Source of the DNA: Paragorgia papillata
Taxonomy: Eukaryota; Cnidaria; Anthozoa; Scleralcyonacea; Coralliidae
DNA: 64,000 nt
Assembly: GCA_035771165.1 (NCBI GenBank)
Contig: JAWNZC010000222.1
Coordinates: 1,263,501-1,327,500 of the forward strand
Reading direction: 5' to 3'
Shown: positions 51,210 to 63,095 of the stretch, one piece after another
Position numbering within the stretch: the first letter of the stretch is position 1
Layout of the letters: each line of letters begins with the position of its first letter
Translations under genes and position numbers: made by a program
Notes under the pieces: generated by a model
The model's database searches: none
Seen by the model: only the letters and a program-made list of their open reading frames with translations
What the model was told of the DNA's origin: nothing

Positions 51210-54200
51210 ATGATTTATGAAATAAAAATAATTAACATCATGCGATGTGTATGTGTTGTTGTTCCACAGGTCCCTTGGGGCTAGTGGATTCGATACCCCC
51301 AGTAGAACCCCTTGGCTAAGTTAATGTGCGTAGTGGCTCAGAGCTCATTCGTGTACTGACTGCCGTACGTGACGCTTCGCTACCAAGAGGCTGTTTGTCT
51401 CTGTGCTGTTTCTCGAATTCGGTCTAAGACTACCGTCAGCTATTTACCCGTCCACAGCGTTGTTGGCAGATAAGTGGGAAACGCTGCCATGAAACTAGGG
51501 TTTTCTTGCCCTTTGCTGGTCGTGCTTCGTCGCTTGATATGCTGCCGTAGACTTTGGCTCAACTGGCTCTTCACTCCGACCGGTTTATGCCGGTTGTATG
51601 GTTTGTACACTAGCTGTAGCTTAGCTTTCAGACGTTTTTAGCTGTGGCTCATTGCCACGTTTGTGCTTAAATTATCAGTTTTTGTCGCGTCTAATCGTTT
51701 TGCTGCAATTTTTTATATGCTGCTGTTTTGCCGCTAGCTTGCTTGTCTTCAGTTCCGTGGCGTGTTCAGTTGTTCGTTCTCTCCACAGTTATTACCGGAG
51801 AATTTTATTGTTCACAGACCGCTACTTGGTCCGTGGTGTTGTTTGCACTTCCCCTACCGCTTGTTCGTTGCGTTTTGAGCTATAGCCTTCTCGAAGGAGA
51901 CTGTTTATTCTGGTCCTTGGCGCAGTTCAATCAGCTTGTGTTTCTGAGCTAAGCGTTTGTAGGTTTGACCGGCTCGTAGCATATGCTAGCTGTTCAGATC
52001 TCAGTACTGTTCCGCTCTGGCGTACAAGTTCGAAAGGCCATTCGTTTTGTCAAGTCGTTGGACGCCCTAATTTGGGATAAATTACCAGGTGAGTCGAGTC
52101 GTTCGATTTTATCTAAATATTGCCTGGCCTGTTCTACAGTGTGTATCAAAAAAACCTGAACCCTTAGAAAACAACCTATTGTAGTAGTTTGAAAGCCCTA
52201 AGCACTTCGCTGAACCCACAGATGCGTAAAACACACGGTCTTATACACCTGGGAAACTAAGATAACTTGAAGTGTATGCATGGTGAAAGTATTTAAAAGC
52301 TTTTTCGCTTCGTTTAACTTATTGTGCTGATTAATTTATAACGCAGCGCTTTTAGGGCTTTCAAACTACTACAATAGGTTGTTTTCTAAGGGTTCAGGTT
52401 TTAATGATACACACTGTATACTGCCGTCCGCACTGGGGCTAGTTATTCTTCGCTGGCAATTTGCTGTACTATTGTTTGGTAAATCCTTTATAGGGCTTCC
52501 TTAGCGTTATCGTACTCTGCATGCTCTATTAAGTTGTCTTTTCGATAACGTGTCTAACTTGTCTAGTATATGTTCGTATTAGTTAATACAGTTGGCTTAC
52601 AGTAGGCCATATTTTCTGTGCTGTCTTTTGTGCAGTTTACTGCTTTAGCTCACAGCAACAAAGATTTATAGGTCGGTGATGTTATGTGCAAAATTTGTTT
52701 TGCTAATTATCTGTAATGTTTTGTTTTGTTTTATGGGCTTGACATCGTCCGACTGCAAATCCCACTGGAATTTCTGTCCTTTGTTCCTAAACAATGCAGC
52801 CAAGTGGCCTCCTTATGGGTGTGACAGGGATCATAACCACGTTATACCAGACGTCCAAGTGCATTTGTTTTTTCTTCGACGTTGCTGTTTTCACTGGTTG
52901 CTTATTTCAATCTTAATCTCCTCAACACCGCGGTCTTTGTAATTTTGTGTTACCTTTTATATTAAACTCTGTATTGTTTGCTCTTCACTTTAGGGCAGCT
53001 CTGTTTCTGGCTCGTTTTGCTGCTCGACTTGACATTGTAGGGTGCCAGATTGCCAGCCTACTTTAGTGGTTCAGACGCTAGCGCTTTCTGCAAGAAGGCC
53101 TTGTTTTGGCCTTGCTTTCAGGCTGTTTTGGGGCCATTCAGGCGCCTTTTGTCTATTTGCCTTGGGGATTGCTTGCTTGTGGCGTCGGCCTTGTGTGCTA
53201 GGATTGTGCTGTTGTGCTATTATCTGCTTTCGTGGGCTAAGCGTCCTGGGTCTGCGAGTTGAGATGTTGGGCCATGCTAGCCCCTGTCCCACAGTGGGTA
53301 TTACACACTGGGCTCACCCATTTCGTCTTTCAGCCTGCTATCGATCTGTTGCATGGTTCCTACAGGGTTTGGTATTAGGCGGATCGTAATTGGTTTCGTC
53401 TAGATGCTGTACTGCTGCGGGGTTTACTACCAGCCTTTCTTCATGCCCAGATCAAAGATCATACACGGTTATGTCTTATGGGTTATGTCTTGTGGGTTAA
53501 TTGGCTGCCACGCCGGATGTGTTTCTGGTGCTTCCATTGCCCCCCCCCCTGTTTCTTGTTGTCAAGTCTTGCGCCTCGCCAGTCTCAGTCCCTGCGTGGT
53601 TCCAGATAGTATGTTTTGCTGCTGCACCTGATTTGTCTTAGGTTATCCCGCTGCACTTGCTGTTTTAGGTGGGTTCACTTACCCCACCACCACTGGGTCC
53701 ATTGCTGCTGTTTGTTTTTCTGAAGCCACACTTGCTGCTGTGCGGTCTTTCACATTGGTTGTGGTACTACTACCACACCCGCCGTGTCGGTCTTTACAAT
53801 AGTTGCTCCGCTCACTTGTCTTCGGTTACTGTAGTTCCTAGAGCTGCTGCGCGTGTCATGTCTTAGGTTACCTTGATTGCGGCGCGCGCCGGGTTTTAGC
53901 TCAAGAGTTACTTCCACATTTTGCCAGAGGTGGCTCTTGAGGTGTTACATTGTTGGTCGTGCTGCATTGTTGGGTCCACCTGCCGCTGTGTATGATGGGT
54001 CTTACGCTTGCGATGCTGATGCGCTTAGGGGGTCCATAGCTTCTGCATCTGCGGTTTGCCGCTGGTCGTCTCTTAGGTTGCACTCTACTGCTGAGGCACG
54101 TACCGGGTTATTGATTACCATTGTCACTCTACCTGGGTGTAGGTTAAGTTACCATGCCTGTGGGGGTGGCTTATAGGTTAGGATTGCTAGTGCTTGCGTG

Positions 54201-54791
54201 CTTTGCCATTTGGGCTGCTTATGTGTTCTAAGTGTTCAACGAGCTCTTGTCCGGGCCACGTCGTGTCCCCCCCACCCCCCTCTTTTTTTTTTTCTCCTGC
54301 TGCATCTCATGTGTCGTTGCTCATATATTTGTCGCGGTGCCGGATGTATCTGACCCATGCTGTAGCGGGCTTCCCAGGTAAGACTCTCTCGGTCCAACAG
54401 TGCCTCTCGTCGTTACATTCGCAGTTCTCCATGCGTTGCAGTTTCCCCACGAGGTTATTGGGTTGTAGAAACGCCAGTGGGCAGGGTTCGTGCCTCGAAT
54501 CCCTTCTCCAGCATAGCTGGAGGGTGTCGTTGGAGAGGGTAATTCTCGGCAACATTGCTACAAGTTAGTTGGGAGTTTAGGCTTGCCTGGAGCTGCTCTA
54601 CCTATAAGACCGCACCCGTCTTGGTCGCCTGTTCCTGTAAACTGTTCCTCAGCTATTAGGGCAAACCCTCTCCGACGGAGCTACACCCTCCAAAGGTCGT
54701 AGTTACATTACTGTATCCTTGTTAGGCTCGCTAGTGCGGGTACTGTAGTTATTGGTGTGGTTTCAAGCCCTATGCCAGACATTGCAGGATT
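51210..54791. mobile_element. Unclassified 3.6-kb insertion, adenine-poor
   Basis: The repeat family seen whole at 6938-7125 is split here: its two halves end at about 51209 and resume at 54792, with GTTAA on both sides (a possible 5-bp target duplication). The inserted DNA is clearly richer in G+C and T than its surroundings and poor in A on the plus strand, especially 53.0-54.4 kb. Many short frames exist but none has an RT, integrase, recombinase or transposase motif that I can see. Ends do not start TG/CA and no terminal repeat was found, so the class is unknown. It contains a MITE at 52137-52416. Confidence 0.6.
52137..52416. mobile_element. Tc1/mariner-like MITE with TA duplication
   Basis: CAGTGTGTATCAAAAAAACC and its inverse GGTTTTAATGATACACACTG bound 280 bases flanked by TA (52135-52136 and 52417-52418). 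Inverted pairing extends about 65 bases (GAACCCTTAGAAAACAACCT and so on). No transposase. Being nested, it is younger than the 3.6-kb insertion. Confidence 0.9.
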
Positions 54792-54924
54792 GTTAATACA
54801 TAGATTAGTTATCTTGCATATTAAATGACCTACTATATCGCTTTAAAACTACATCTAGAATACTATTTTTTTGTTAAATAATCACAAATATCGATTGTAT
54901 CATGAATAAGCTAAATAACCTTAA
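54792..54924 (-). repeat. Second half of the split interspersed repeat
   Basis: CATATTAAATGACCTACTATA then TCGCTTTAAAACTACATCTA match the reverse complement of 6938-7045; the first half lies at about 51165-51209. Confidence 0.75.
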
Positions 54925-55802
54925 AGGGTATTGGCAATAAAAATTAAGTTTGTCTCATTTGAAATAACTCACCAAATGGTATAAGAAGACCTTTTGTAAT
55001 TTTTCTGTATCTTTCTTGTGTTTTGAAATATTTTGACCAAAGACAGCGTGCTGTCCGCCTTCTTGTTGTAATATTGGGTCTAATTACCTACAGGTAAAAA
55101 TCTCGCAGCTTGTCAACAGGATGTGTTCACAACAGGCTTGTAGCAAGGCTGTTAACAGGTTGTAACAATGCTGTTCATTCAAGAAGCTGCTACAACCTTG
55201 TTAGCATCAAGCTGTTAACAACTTGTTAAGTGCAGAGCCGTAACAGGTCGTTGGAACAACTTGTCAACAGTCTGTTGGAGTCATCAGTCTTGTTACAAGT
55301 TGTCAACAACCTGTTACAGACATGTTAACAGACTGGGACAGCCAGTGCGAACACATGACGGTGACAGCCTGTTGAACAGCCTTGTACAACTTGCTTGCAG
55401 GCATGTAACAGCTTGTGCATTTTTACGTGTGTAGGAAATTGGTGACATCACAAGCAGGGTAAACATGATGAAACTACTCCGTGGGTGCCCAAATTTCCAC
55501 GGAAGGCTTTTTAAATGTTGTGGGTCAATTTAAAATGGAAATAGCACAACAAAAAATCGAGTTTCTAGCTCAATGTCATAAGGTTGGCAAGATAAAAATT
55601 TCACTTTACCCTGCTTACAGTATGTCATCACATACATAATTTTGCATATTGAAAATAATTCCAAGATGGTGGACAGCACGCTGAGTTTGGTCGAAATATT
55701 TCCAAAACCAAAACAGATACGGAAAAATTGTAAAAGGTCTTATACCATTTGATGAGTTCTTTCAGATGAGATAAACTTAAATTTTATTGCCAATACCCTT
55801 TA
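54925..55802. mobile_element. Inverted-repeat element (AAGGGTATTGGCAATAAAAA), copy 2, with nested MITE
   Basis: Inverse orientation to 43185-43722; flanked by TA on both sides. It contains a 341-bp insertion (55091-55431) that copy 1 lacks at the matching place. Confidence 0.85.
55091..55431. mobile_element. Nested MITE rich in ACAACCTGTTACA-type motifs
   Basis: CAGGTAAAAATCTCGCAGCT and the inverse of its right end, CACACGTAAAAATGCACAAG, form imperfect terminal repeats flanked by TA. The interior consists of CAACAAGCTGTTAACA-like words in both directions. Its insertion is proven by the unoccupied copy at 43.5 kb. Confidence 0.8.
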
Positions 55803-57530
55803 TTTAAACCAAGCTAAAGTTAGTTACTTCCTTCTCGGTAACTAAACTATACTTAGTCAGTTCAACTTTGATGACAATGGTTGTTAAATGTTAACAAATA
55901 CATAAATGGTGTGTTTGACATGATGAGCATTAATAGGCATGAGTTGCTTTGCAATTAGAAAAAGTCTAAGTTATTTTTCTTTTCTTTACAGTTAAGCTTG
56001 AAGCCAATATCTTCCTGATAGTACATGGACATCTTGCAGACTGTTTATAATACAGTGCAGGTCTGTTGTTTCTACATGATGATGCACAGTATTTAGTAAT
56101 ATCATAATTATTTCAAAGCCAAGTGCTTGGGTTAATAACCATTTTTTAAGCTTACAAGTGAAGGCCCTTCATCAGAGAGTTTCTTTCCCACATTTTTCTC
56201 TGACAATTAGGGCCTTCACTCAAAATGTTAGAATTTAATTATACATTCCCTATTTCTATTACTCAACCATAACCTATTTCAAAGAGGAACAGTTGATTAA
56301 TTGATATACTCTAATAATTTACCATGTTTGTACATGTACGGTACTCACAATGTGCAGCTACTCACTGAAGTGCTTATTTCAAGACTGCAAACTAAAATAA
56401 GGCTTTTTTCCTCAAGGATAATAGGCTTAAGAGATCCAGATATATAAAGTTCTATCCAGCCAGTAAGTCTTGTAAAATTGGATACAGCACACAACATTGA
56501 TGTTATTATAAGTACACTGTAATTACTCTAAAATAGAAAAAGCATATTCATTAGTTGAGTAAACGATTCAAATTCATACTGGTATACCTCAACTTCAAGA
56601 TACCAACAGTTCCACCTAGCTATCACCATTCCTATAAACCAGAATTGTTTGTACAGTGACCATTGGTACATACCAACAATGTTACCAAGAGAATTGGCCA
56701 GAATTACTTATCAACCACCTGTGAACAAGCCCGACTAGTACAATGATTGGTTGAGATAGTAGTGGACTAAACATACTCAAGGATCCCAACTACACCCTTG
56801 TTATACATCAGATTGAATTGAACAATATTAGGACTGGCCATGTTAAAACACATGCCATTTACAACAAGTGTATGAACAATGAGAGCTGCTGTGATTGGTA
56901 GCTTGACATTGTTCCTATTCATCCTGAAACTTTTCATGAAATACAGCTGACCTAAATGAACCGACTCAAAATGCATTAGTTGTAGGGTGCTCAGAAAGAT
57001 TCAGCCAGGGAGACAATAGAGTATTAATTTGCATGTTTTAATAGTTAAAAGTCAGGATTTGGCAATATATTTATCATTGCTTGGCTATACTCCTCCCACA
57101 TGCAAAGGAAATAGCAAAGTGTCCTCCCCTCTTTTTTGGACAACCTACGTACAGTAAAATAATGAAGTAAATCTGTACAGTAGTGGTGTACGATCACCAC
57201 ACTATTCTATTAATTTACTTCCAAAAACCATTTTGAACTCCATCCACACTGGAGCTGAAATGGCACAAAAAGCTATCTGGTCTAGTGTGAACGGGGCCTT
57301 TAAATTGGGAAATATTATCATGCATGTGACTGTAAAATGAGGGTGTTTTCACTGTGGGCTAACACAAAGCTGATGCCCCATTTTAACATTTAGAATTTGA
57401 AATAATTATTAAATAGCAATGGCAATTTGAATACATAAAATGAAGAAATTTAGTTTTAATACAAGAAATAGGACCCTTTTCTTAAAAACTAACAATATTT
57501 GTTCTAATTGTGCATAATTTATCTATTATC
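55803..57530. other. Intergenic, nothing recognised except one short inverted repeat
   Basis: AT-rich. AGTGAAGGCCC and GGGCCTTCACT at 56157-56221 form an inverted pair that includes TTCATCAGAG. No coding region is supported. Confidence 0.4.
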
Positions 57531-57590
57531 ACCCCTGATGAAGACACTAGATTGGAGTGTTGAAATGTTGGGACATGAACAGTAATTTTT
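57531..57590 (+). other. Hammerhead-like CTGATGA...GAAA motif
   Basis: CTGATGA (57535-57541), a helix ACACT/AGTGT (57544-57548 with 57556-57560), then GAAA (57562-57565). This is the order of conserved core parts of a hammerhead ribozyme, which Penelope-like elements are known to carry. A plausible UH cleavage site and stem I are not clear, so it may be a degenerate remnant. Confidence 0.3.
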
Positions 57591-59426
57591 TAAGCTACAT
57601 TCAAAAAAACTTCTTTAGTATTTTATTTTGGTTAATACTATTATACTAAACCATTTTCCAATGGCACAAGCTTCAGATTAGAAAACGGTGCAGTTTGGCC
57701 GTTTTTAAACCAAAAAACTACAGGAAATAAAGTATTTAATAATGATATTAGAAGCTTCTCACCTGCATGTCGATGTAGAAGAGTTGTTTTATAACAATGA
57801 AGTAATTTTCACATCCTTGTTTGCTTTCAAAATGAACACCAAAATATCTGACAGTTCAAAGACAGAACCAAACATTATTGAACCGTTTCAAAGCAAAATA
57901 ATATCCAAAATCCCAGCCAACGGCATTTGAATACATCCACAATATTGATTTACTTTTCCTATGTCGTCAGTAGCAAAGGATAAAACGGTGAGACAAAGTT
58001 TCAACGTAAACAAGTCTAGTTTACAACGTAAAGTCGCCATTTTAATATACTCGCGGAAAGTCAAGCGCAAAATGCGAAGTACCCCCCTGGAATTTCCAAT
58101 TTTGGAGGACTTTGGGACTTCAAAGGACAGCGGAGGACATTTTCGAGCACCATGGGATAACACTGGACATTTTGGGGTATCAGGTGACATTTTACACATT
58201 GTTGCTTGCATGATCATGAAGCTAGTTTTGTCTTCTTAGAAGAAAATTTAATTTCTGTTCAGCAATGCATAGCCTCTCAGTTTACAAAGCTCGATGAGAC
58301 TGCTGAAATTATACATGTATTGCCTCGTCTGAATATGAAATTGTCCAAAGACTATTAAACTTTCAAAAACTTATCACCATTCCAACAACGTCTATAGTAC
58401 ATCACATTTAAAAATTGACAACGGTTCATACATAAAATACTTACTAAGTTTGTAAAAACTTCTATTCTTGAAATAACTTATCTCCATCGTTGAATGATCT
58501 CCCTCCATGCTGCCATAACATTGACTTACATGAAGTACTTAGTTTAAAATTTTGGCGCACAAACATGTTTTTTTAACGCGGGCGGGTCTATTTGATTAGC
58601 GAGAGAGTTTTGCAACGAGTGGATGTGTTTCATGGCTCTCATGGAACTGCTTCCGAGCACTTCTCAGTTTCCACATTGTCGTGTTCTAGCTGGTGAGGAC
58701 ATCATAAAGACCAATGATACCGATCTCCTGATCTTGTAGAAGAACTTACAGATCCTCTGGCTTCAAGCTAATGGGGGAGGCTGTCACGACAGGAAACGAG
58801 GAGCGTCCGCCATGTTGTAAAACACAAATTTGTCCCTAGCTCAATAAGTGTCGAAGAAAAGCAATTTTTAAAACTTAGAACCATAAGTGTGACTATATAA
58901 TCTCTCGCTTAGGCTATATTTGGGTTTCCCTTTTGTACTTCCTGTTTGAGTTAGGTATAATTCCCCTTGTTATTAAAATTGGGCTACGGCTCATGCCATT
59001 TTTATTGTAGAGTGCTTATACTGTATATATTAAAGTATTTTCCCGGAGTAAACTTACTGTCAAAATGATCGGCAGACTGTCAGTAACATCTCTAGTTGAA
59101 AATAATCTTCACTAATGTCATATAAACGATTTGAAAAGACGCTTTCAAAATCGGGCAGCCCAAACTTGTACTCCACCATTAGATTACGGTTGTGCGGGTT
59201 GACAGCATAAGCTATGACGGTTGAATATAAACTTAAAAATTAATCTAAAACCTGTACTTATACATATCTAAAATCGCTGAAATATGGCTTGTAATTGTAC
59301 TCAAATAAACAAAATAGGCTTATATTGTTGTTATTTGAGCGAGAGTTGCAATATATATTATAACGCATTTGATATGATTGCCGTGACACGCCGTACTTTC
59401 TATGTATAAAGTAACACAAGGATATC
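57591..59426. other. Intergenic, nothing recognised
   Basis: The 92-codon frame at 57961-58239 and its antisense counterpart have no known domain. No tandem repeat. Confidence 0.4.
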
Positions 59427-62400
59427 GATTTTATGACCTTATTTGGGCTGCCACGCCCACAGTTTTGGGTGTCACGCGACCAAACCTTCAAATTCGGGTA
59501 GCCCGCCTCGCGGGCTTTCCAAATATATAAGTCTCGACGCCTGAGGCGCAAATCGATTTTATGACTTTATTTGGGCTGCCACGCCCACAGTTTTGGGTGT
59601 CACGCGACCAAACCTTCAAATTCGGGTAGCCCGCCTCGCGGGCTTTCCAAATATATAAGTCTCGACGCGTGAGGCGCAAATCGATTTTATGACTTTATTT
59701 GGGCTGCCACGCCCACAGTTTTGGGTGTCACGCGACCAAACCTTCAAATTCGGGTAGCCCGCCTCGCGGGCTTTCCAAATATATAAGTCTCGACGCCTGA
59801 GGCGCAAATCGATTTTATGACCTTATTTGGGCTGCCACGCCCACAGTTTTGGGTGTCACGCGACCAAACCTTCAAATTCGGGTAGCCCGCCTCGCGGGCT
59901 TTCCAAATATATAAGTCTCGACGCGTGAGGCGCAAATCGATTTTATGACATTATTTGGGTTGCCACGCCCACAGTTTTGGGTGTCACGCGACCAAACCTT
60001 CAAATTCGGGTAGCCCGCCTCGCGGGCTTTCCAAATATATAAGTCTCGACGCCTGAGGCGCAAATCGATTTTATGACCTTATTTGGGCTGCCACGCCCAC
60101 AGTTTTGGGTGTCACGCGACCAAACCTTCAAATTCGGGTAGCCCGCCTCGCGGGCTTTCCAAATATATAAGTCTCGACGCGTGAGGCGCAAATCGATTTT
60201 ATGACATTATTTGGGTTGCCACGCCCACAGTTTTGGGTGTCACGCGACCAAACCTTCAAATTCGGGTAGCCCGCCTCGCGGGCTTTCCAAATATATAAGT
60301 CTCGACGCCTGAGGCGCAAATCGATTTTATGACTTTATTTGGGCTGCCACGCCCACAGTTTTGGGTGTCACGCGACCAAACCTTCAAATTCGGGTAGCCC
60401 GCCTCGCGGGCTTTCCAAATATATAAGTCTCGACGCCTGAGGCGCAAATCGATTTTATGACTTTATTTGGGCTGCCACGCCCACAGTTTTGGGTGTCACG
60501 CGACCAAAACCTTCAAATTCGGGTAGCCCGCCTCGCGGGCTTTCCAAATATATAAGTCTCGACGCCTGAGGCGCAAATCGATTTTATGACTTTATTTGGG
60601 CTGCCACGCCCACAGTTTTGGGTGTCACGCGACCAAACCTTCAAATTCGGGTAGCCCGCCTCGCGGGCTTTCCAAATATATAAGTCTCGACGCCTGAGGC
60701 GCAAATCGATTTTATGACCTTATTTGGGCTGCCACGCCCACAGTTTTGGGTTGTCACGCGACCAAACCTTCAAATTCGGGTAGCCCGCCTCGCGGGCTTT
60801 CCAAATATATAAGTCTCGACGCGTGAGGCGCAAATCGATTTTATGACATTATTTGGGTTGCCACGCCCACAGTTTTGGGTGTCACGCGACCAAACCTTCA
60901 AATTCGGGTAGCCCGCCTCGCGGGCTTTCCAAATATATAAGTCTCGACGCCTGAGGCGCAAATCGATTTTATGACCTTATTTGGGCTGCCACGCCCACAG
61001 TTTTGGGTGTCACGCGACCAAACCTTCAAATTCGGGTAGCCCGCCTCGCGGGCTTTCCAAATATATAAGTCTCGACGCCTGAGGCGCAAATCGTTTTTTA
61101 TGACTTTATTTGGGCTGCCACGCCCACAGTTTTGGGTGTCACGCGACCAAACCTTCAAATTCGGGTAGCCCGCCTCGCGGGCTTTCCAAATATATAAGTC
61201 TCGACGCGTGAGGCGCAAATCGATTTTATGACTTTATTTGGGCTGCCACGCCCACAGTTTTGGGTGTCACGCGACCAAACCTTCAAATTCGGGTTAGCCC
61301 GCCTCGCGGGCTTTCCAAATATATAAGTCTCGACGCCTGAGGCGCAAATCGATTTTATGACCTTATTTGGGCTGCCACGCCCACAGTTTTGGGTTGTCAC
61401 GCGACCAAACCTTCAAATTCGGGTAGCCCGCCTCGCGGGCTTTCCAAATATATAAGTCTCGACGCGTGAGGCGCAAATCGATTTTATGACATTATTTGGG
61501 TTGCCACGCCCACAGTTTTGGGTGTCACGCGACCAAACCTTCAAATTCGGGTAGCCCGCCTCGCGGGCTTTCCAAATATATAAGTCTCGACGCCTGAGGC
61601 GCAAATCGATTTTATGACCTTATTTGGGCTGCCACGCCCACAGTTTTGGGTGTCACGCGACCAAACCTTCAAATTCGGGTAGCCCGCCTCGCGGGCTTTC
61701 CAAATATATAAGTCTCGACGCGTGAGGCGCAAATCGATTTTATGACTTTATTTGGGCTGCCACGCCCACAGTTTTGGGTGTCTCGCGACCAAACCTTCAA
61801 ATTCGGGTAGCCCGCCTCGCGGGCTTTCCAAATATATAAGTCTCGACGCCTGAGGCGCAAATCGATTTTATGACCTTATTTGGGCTGCCACGCCCACAGT
61901 TTTGGGTGTCACGCGACCAAACCTTCAAATTCGGGTAGCCCGCCTCGCGGGCTTTCCAAATATATAAGTCTCGACGCGTGAGGCGCAAATCGATTTTATG
62001 ACATTATTTGGGTTGCCACGCCCACAGTTTTGGGTGTCACGCGACCAAACCTTCAAATTCGGGTAGGCCCGCCTCGCGGGCTTTCCAAATATATAAGTCT
62101 CGACGCCTGAGGCGCAAATCGATTTTATGACCTTATTTGGGCTGCCACGCCCACAGTTTTGGGTGTCACGCGACCAAACCTTCAAATTCGGGTAGCCCGC
62201 CTCGCGGGCTTTCCAAATATATAAGTCTCGACGCCTGAGGCGCAAATCGATTTTATGACTTTATTTGGGCTGCCACGCCCACAGTTTTGGGTTGTCACGC
62301 GACCAAACCTTCAAATTCGGGTAGCCCGCCTCGCGGGCTTTCCAAATATATAAGTCTCGACGCGTGAGGCGCAAATCGATTTTATGACTTTATTTGGGCT

Positions 62401-62961
62401 GCCACGCCCACAGTTTTGGGTGTCACGCGACCAAACCTTCAAATTCGGGTAGCCCGCCTCGCGGGCTTTCCAAATATATAAGTCTCGACGCCTGAGGCGC
62501 AAATCGATTTTATGACCTTATTTGGGCTGCCACGCCCACAGTTTTGGGTGTCACGCGACCAAACCTTCAAATTCGGGTAGCCCGCCTCGCGGGCTTTCCA
62601 AATATATAAGTCTCGACGCGTGAGGCGCAAATCGATTTTATGACTTTATTTGGGCTGCCACGCCCACAGTTTTGGGTGTCACGCGACCAAACCTTCAAAT
62701 TCGGGTAGCCCGCCTCGCGGGCTTTCCAAATATATAAGTCTCGACGCCTGAGGCGCAAATCGATTTTATGACCTTATTTGGGCTGCCACGCCCACAGTTT
62801 TGGGTGTCACGCGACCAAACCTTCAAATTCGGGTAGCCCGCCTCGCGGGCTTTCCAAATATATAAGTCTCGACGCGTGAGGCGCAAATCGATTTTATGAC
62901 ATTATTTGGGTTGCCACGCCCACAGTTTTGGGTGTCACGCGACCAAACCTTCAAATTCGGG
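59427..62961. repeat. 128-bp satellite array, about 27 copies
   Basis: The unit holds GGGCTGCCACGCCCACAGTT, GTCACGCGACCAAACC, GGGTAGCCCGCCTCGCGGGC and CGACGCSTGAGGCGCAAATC. AGCCCGC-CTC-GCGGGCT can fold into a hairpin. Units differ at GACGC(C/G)TGAGG, GAC(C/T/A)TTATTT and GGG(C/T)TGCC, in a partly alternating pattern. The 63-codon minus-strand frames starting once per two units are satellite-derived. The array stops abruptly in (TTAGGG)n at TCGGGTAG/GGTTAG. Confidence 0.97.
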
Positions 62962-63095
62962 TAGGGTTAGGGTTAGGGTTAGGTTTAGGGTTAGGGTTAG
63001 GGTTAGGGTTAGGGTTAGGGTTAGGGTTAGGGTTAGGGTTAGGGTTAGGGTTAGGGTTAGGTTTAGGGTTAGGGTTAGGGTTAGGGTTAGGGTTA
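62962..63095 (+). repeat. Telomere-type (TTAGGG)n, internal block
   Basis: About 22 hexamers with two TTAGGT variants, G-rich strand on plus. It joins the satellite at a shared GGGTAG. Confidence 0.97.

Noticed and set aside
53042..54568. Protein-coding exons in the 3.6-kb insertion (frames of 60-124 codons)
   Set aside because: Adenine-poor composition lengthens frames in several phases at once; none shows a recognisable motif or splice-consistent chain.
59258..62886. Series of 63-106-codon minus-strand frames
   Set aside because: Each is the same satellite monomer pair; regular 128-bp spacing and no independent constraint show they are not genes.
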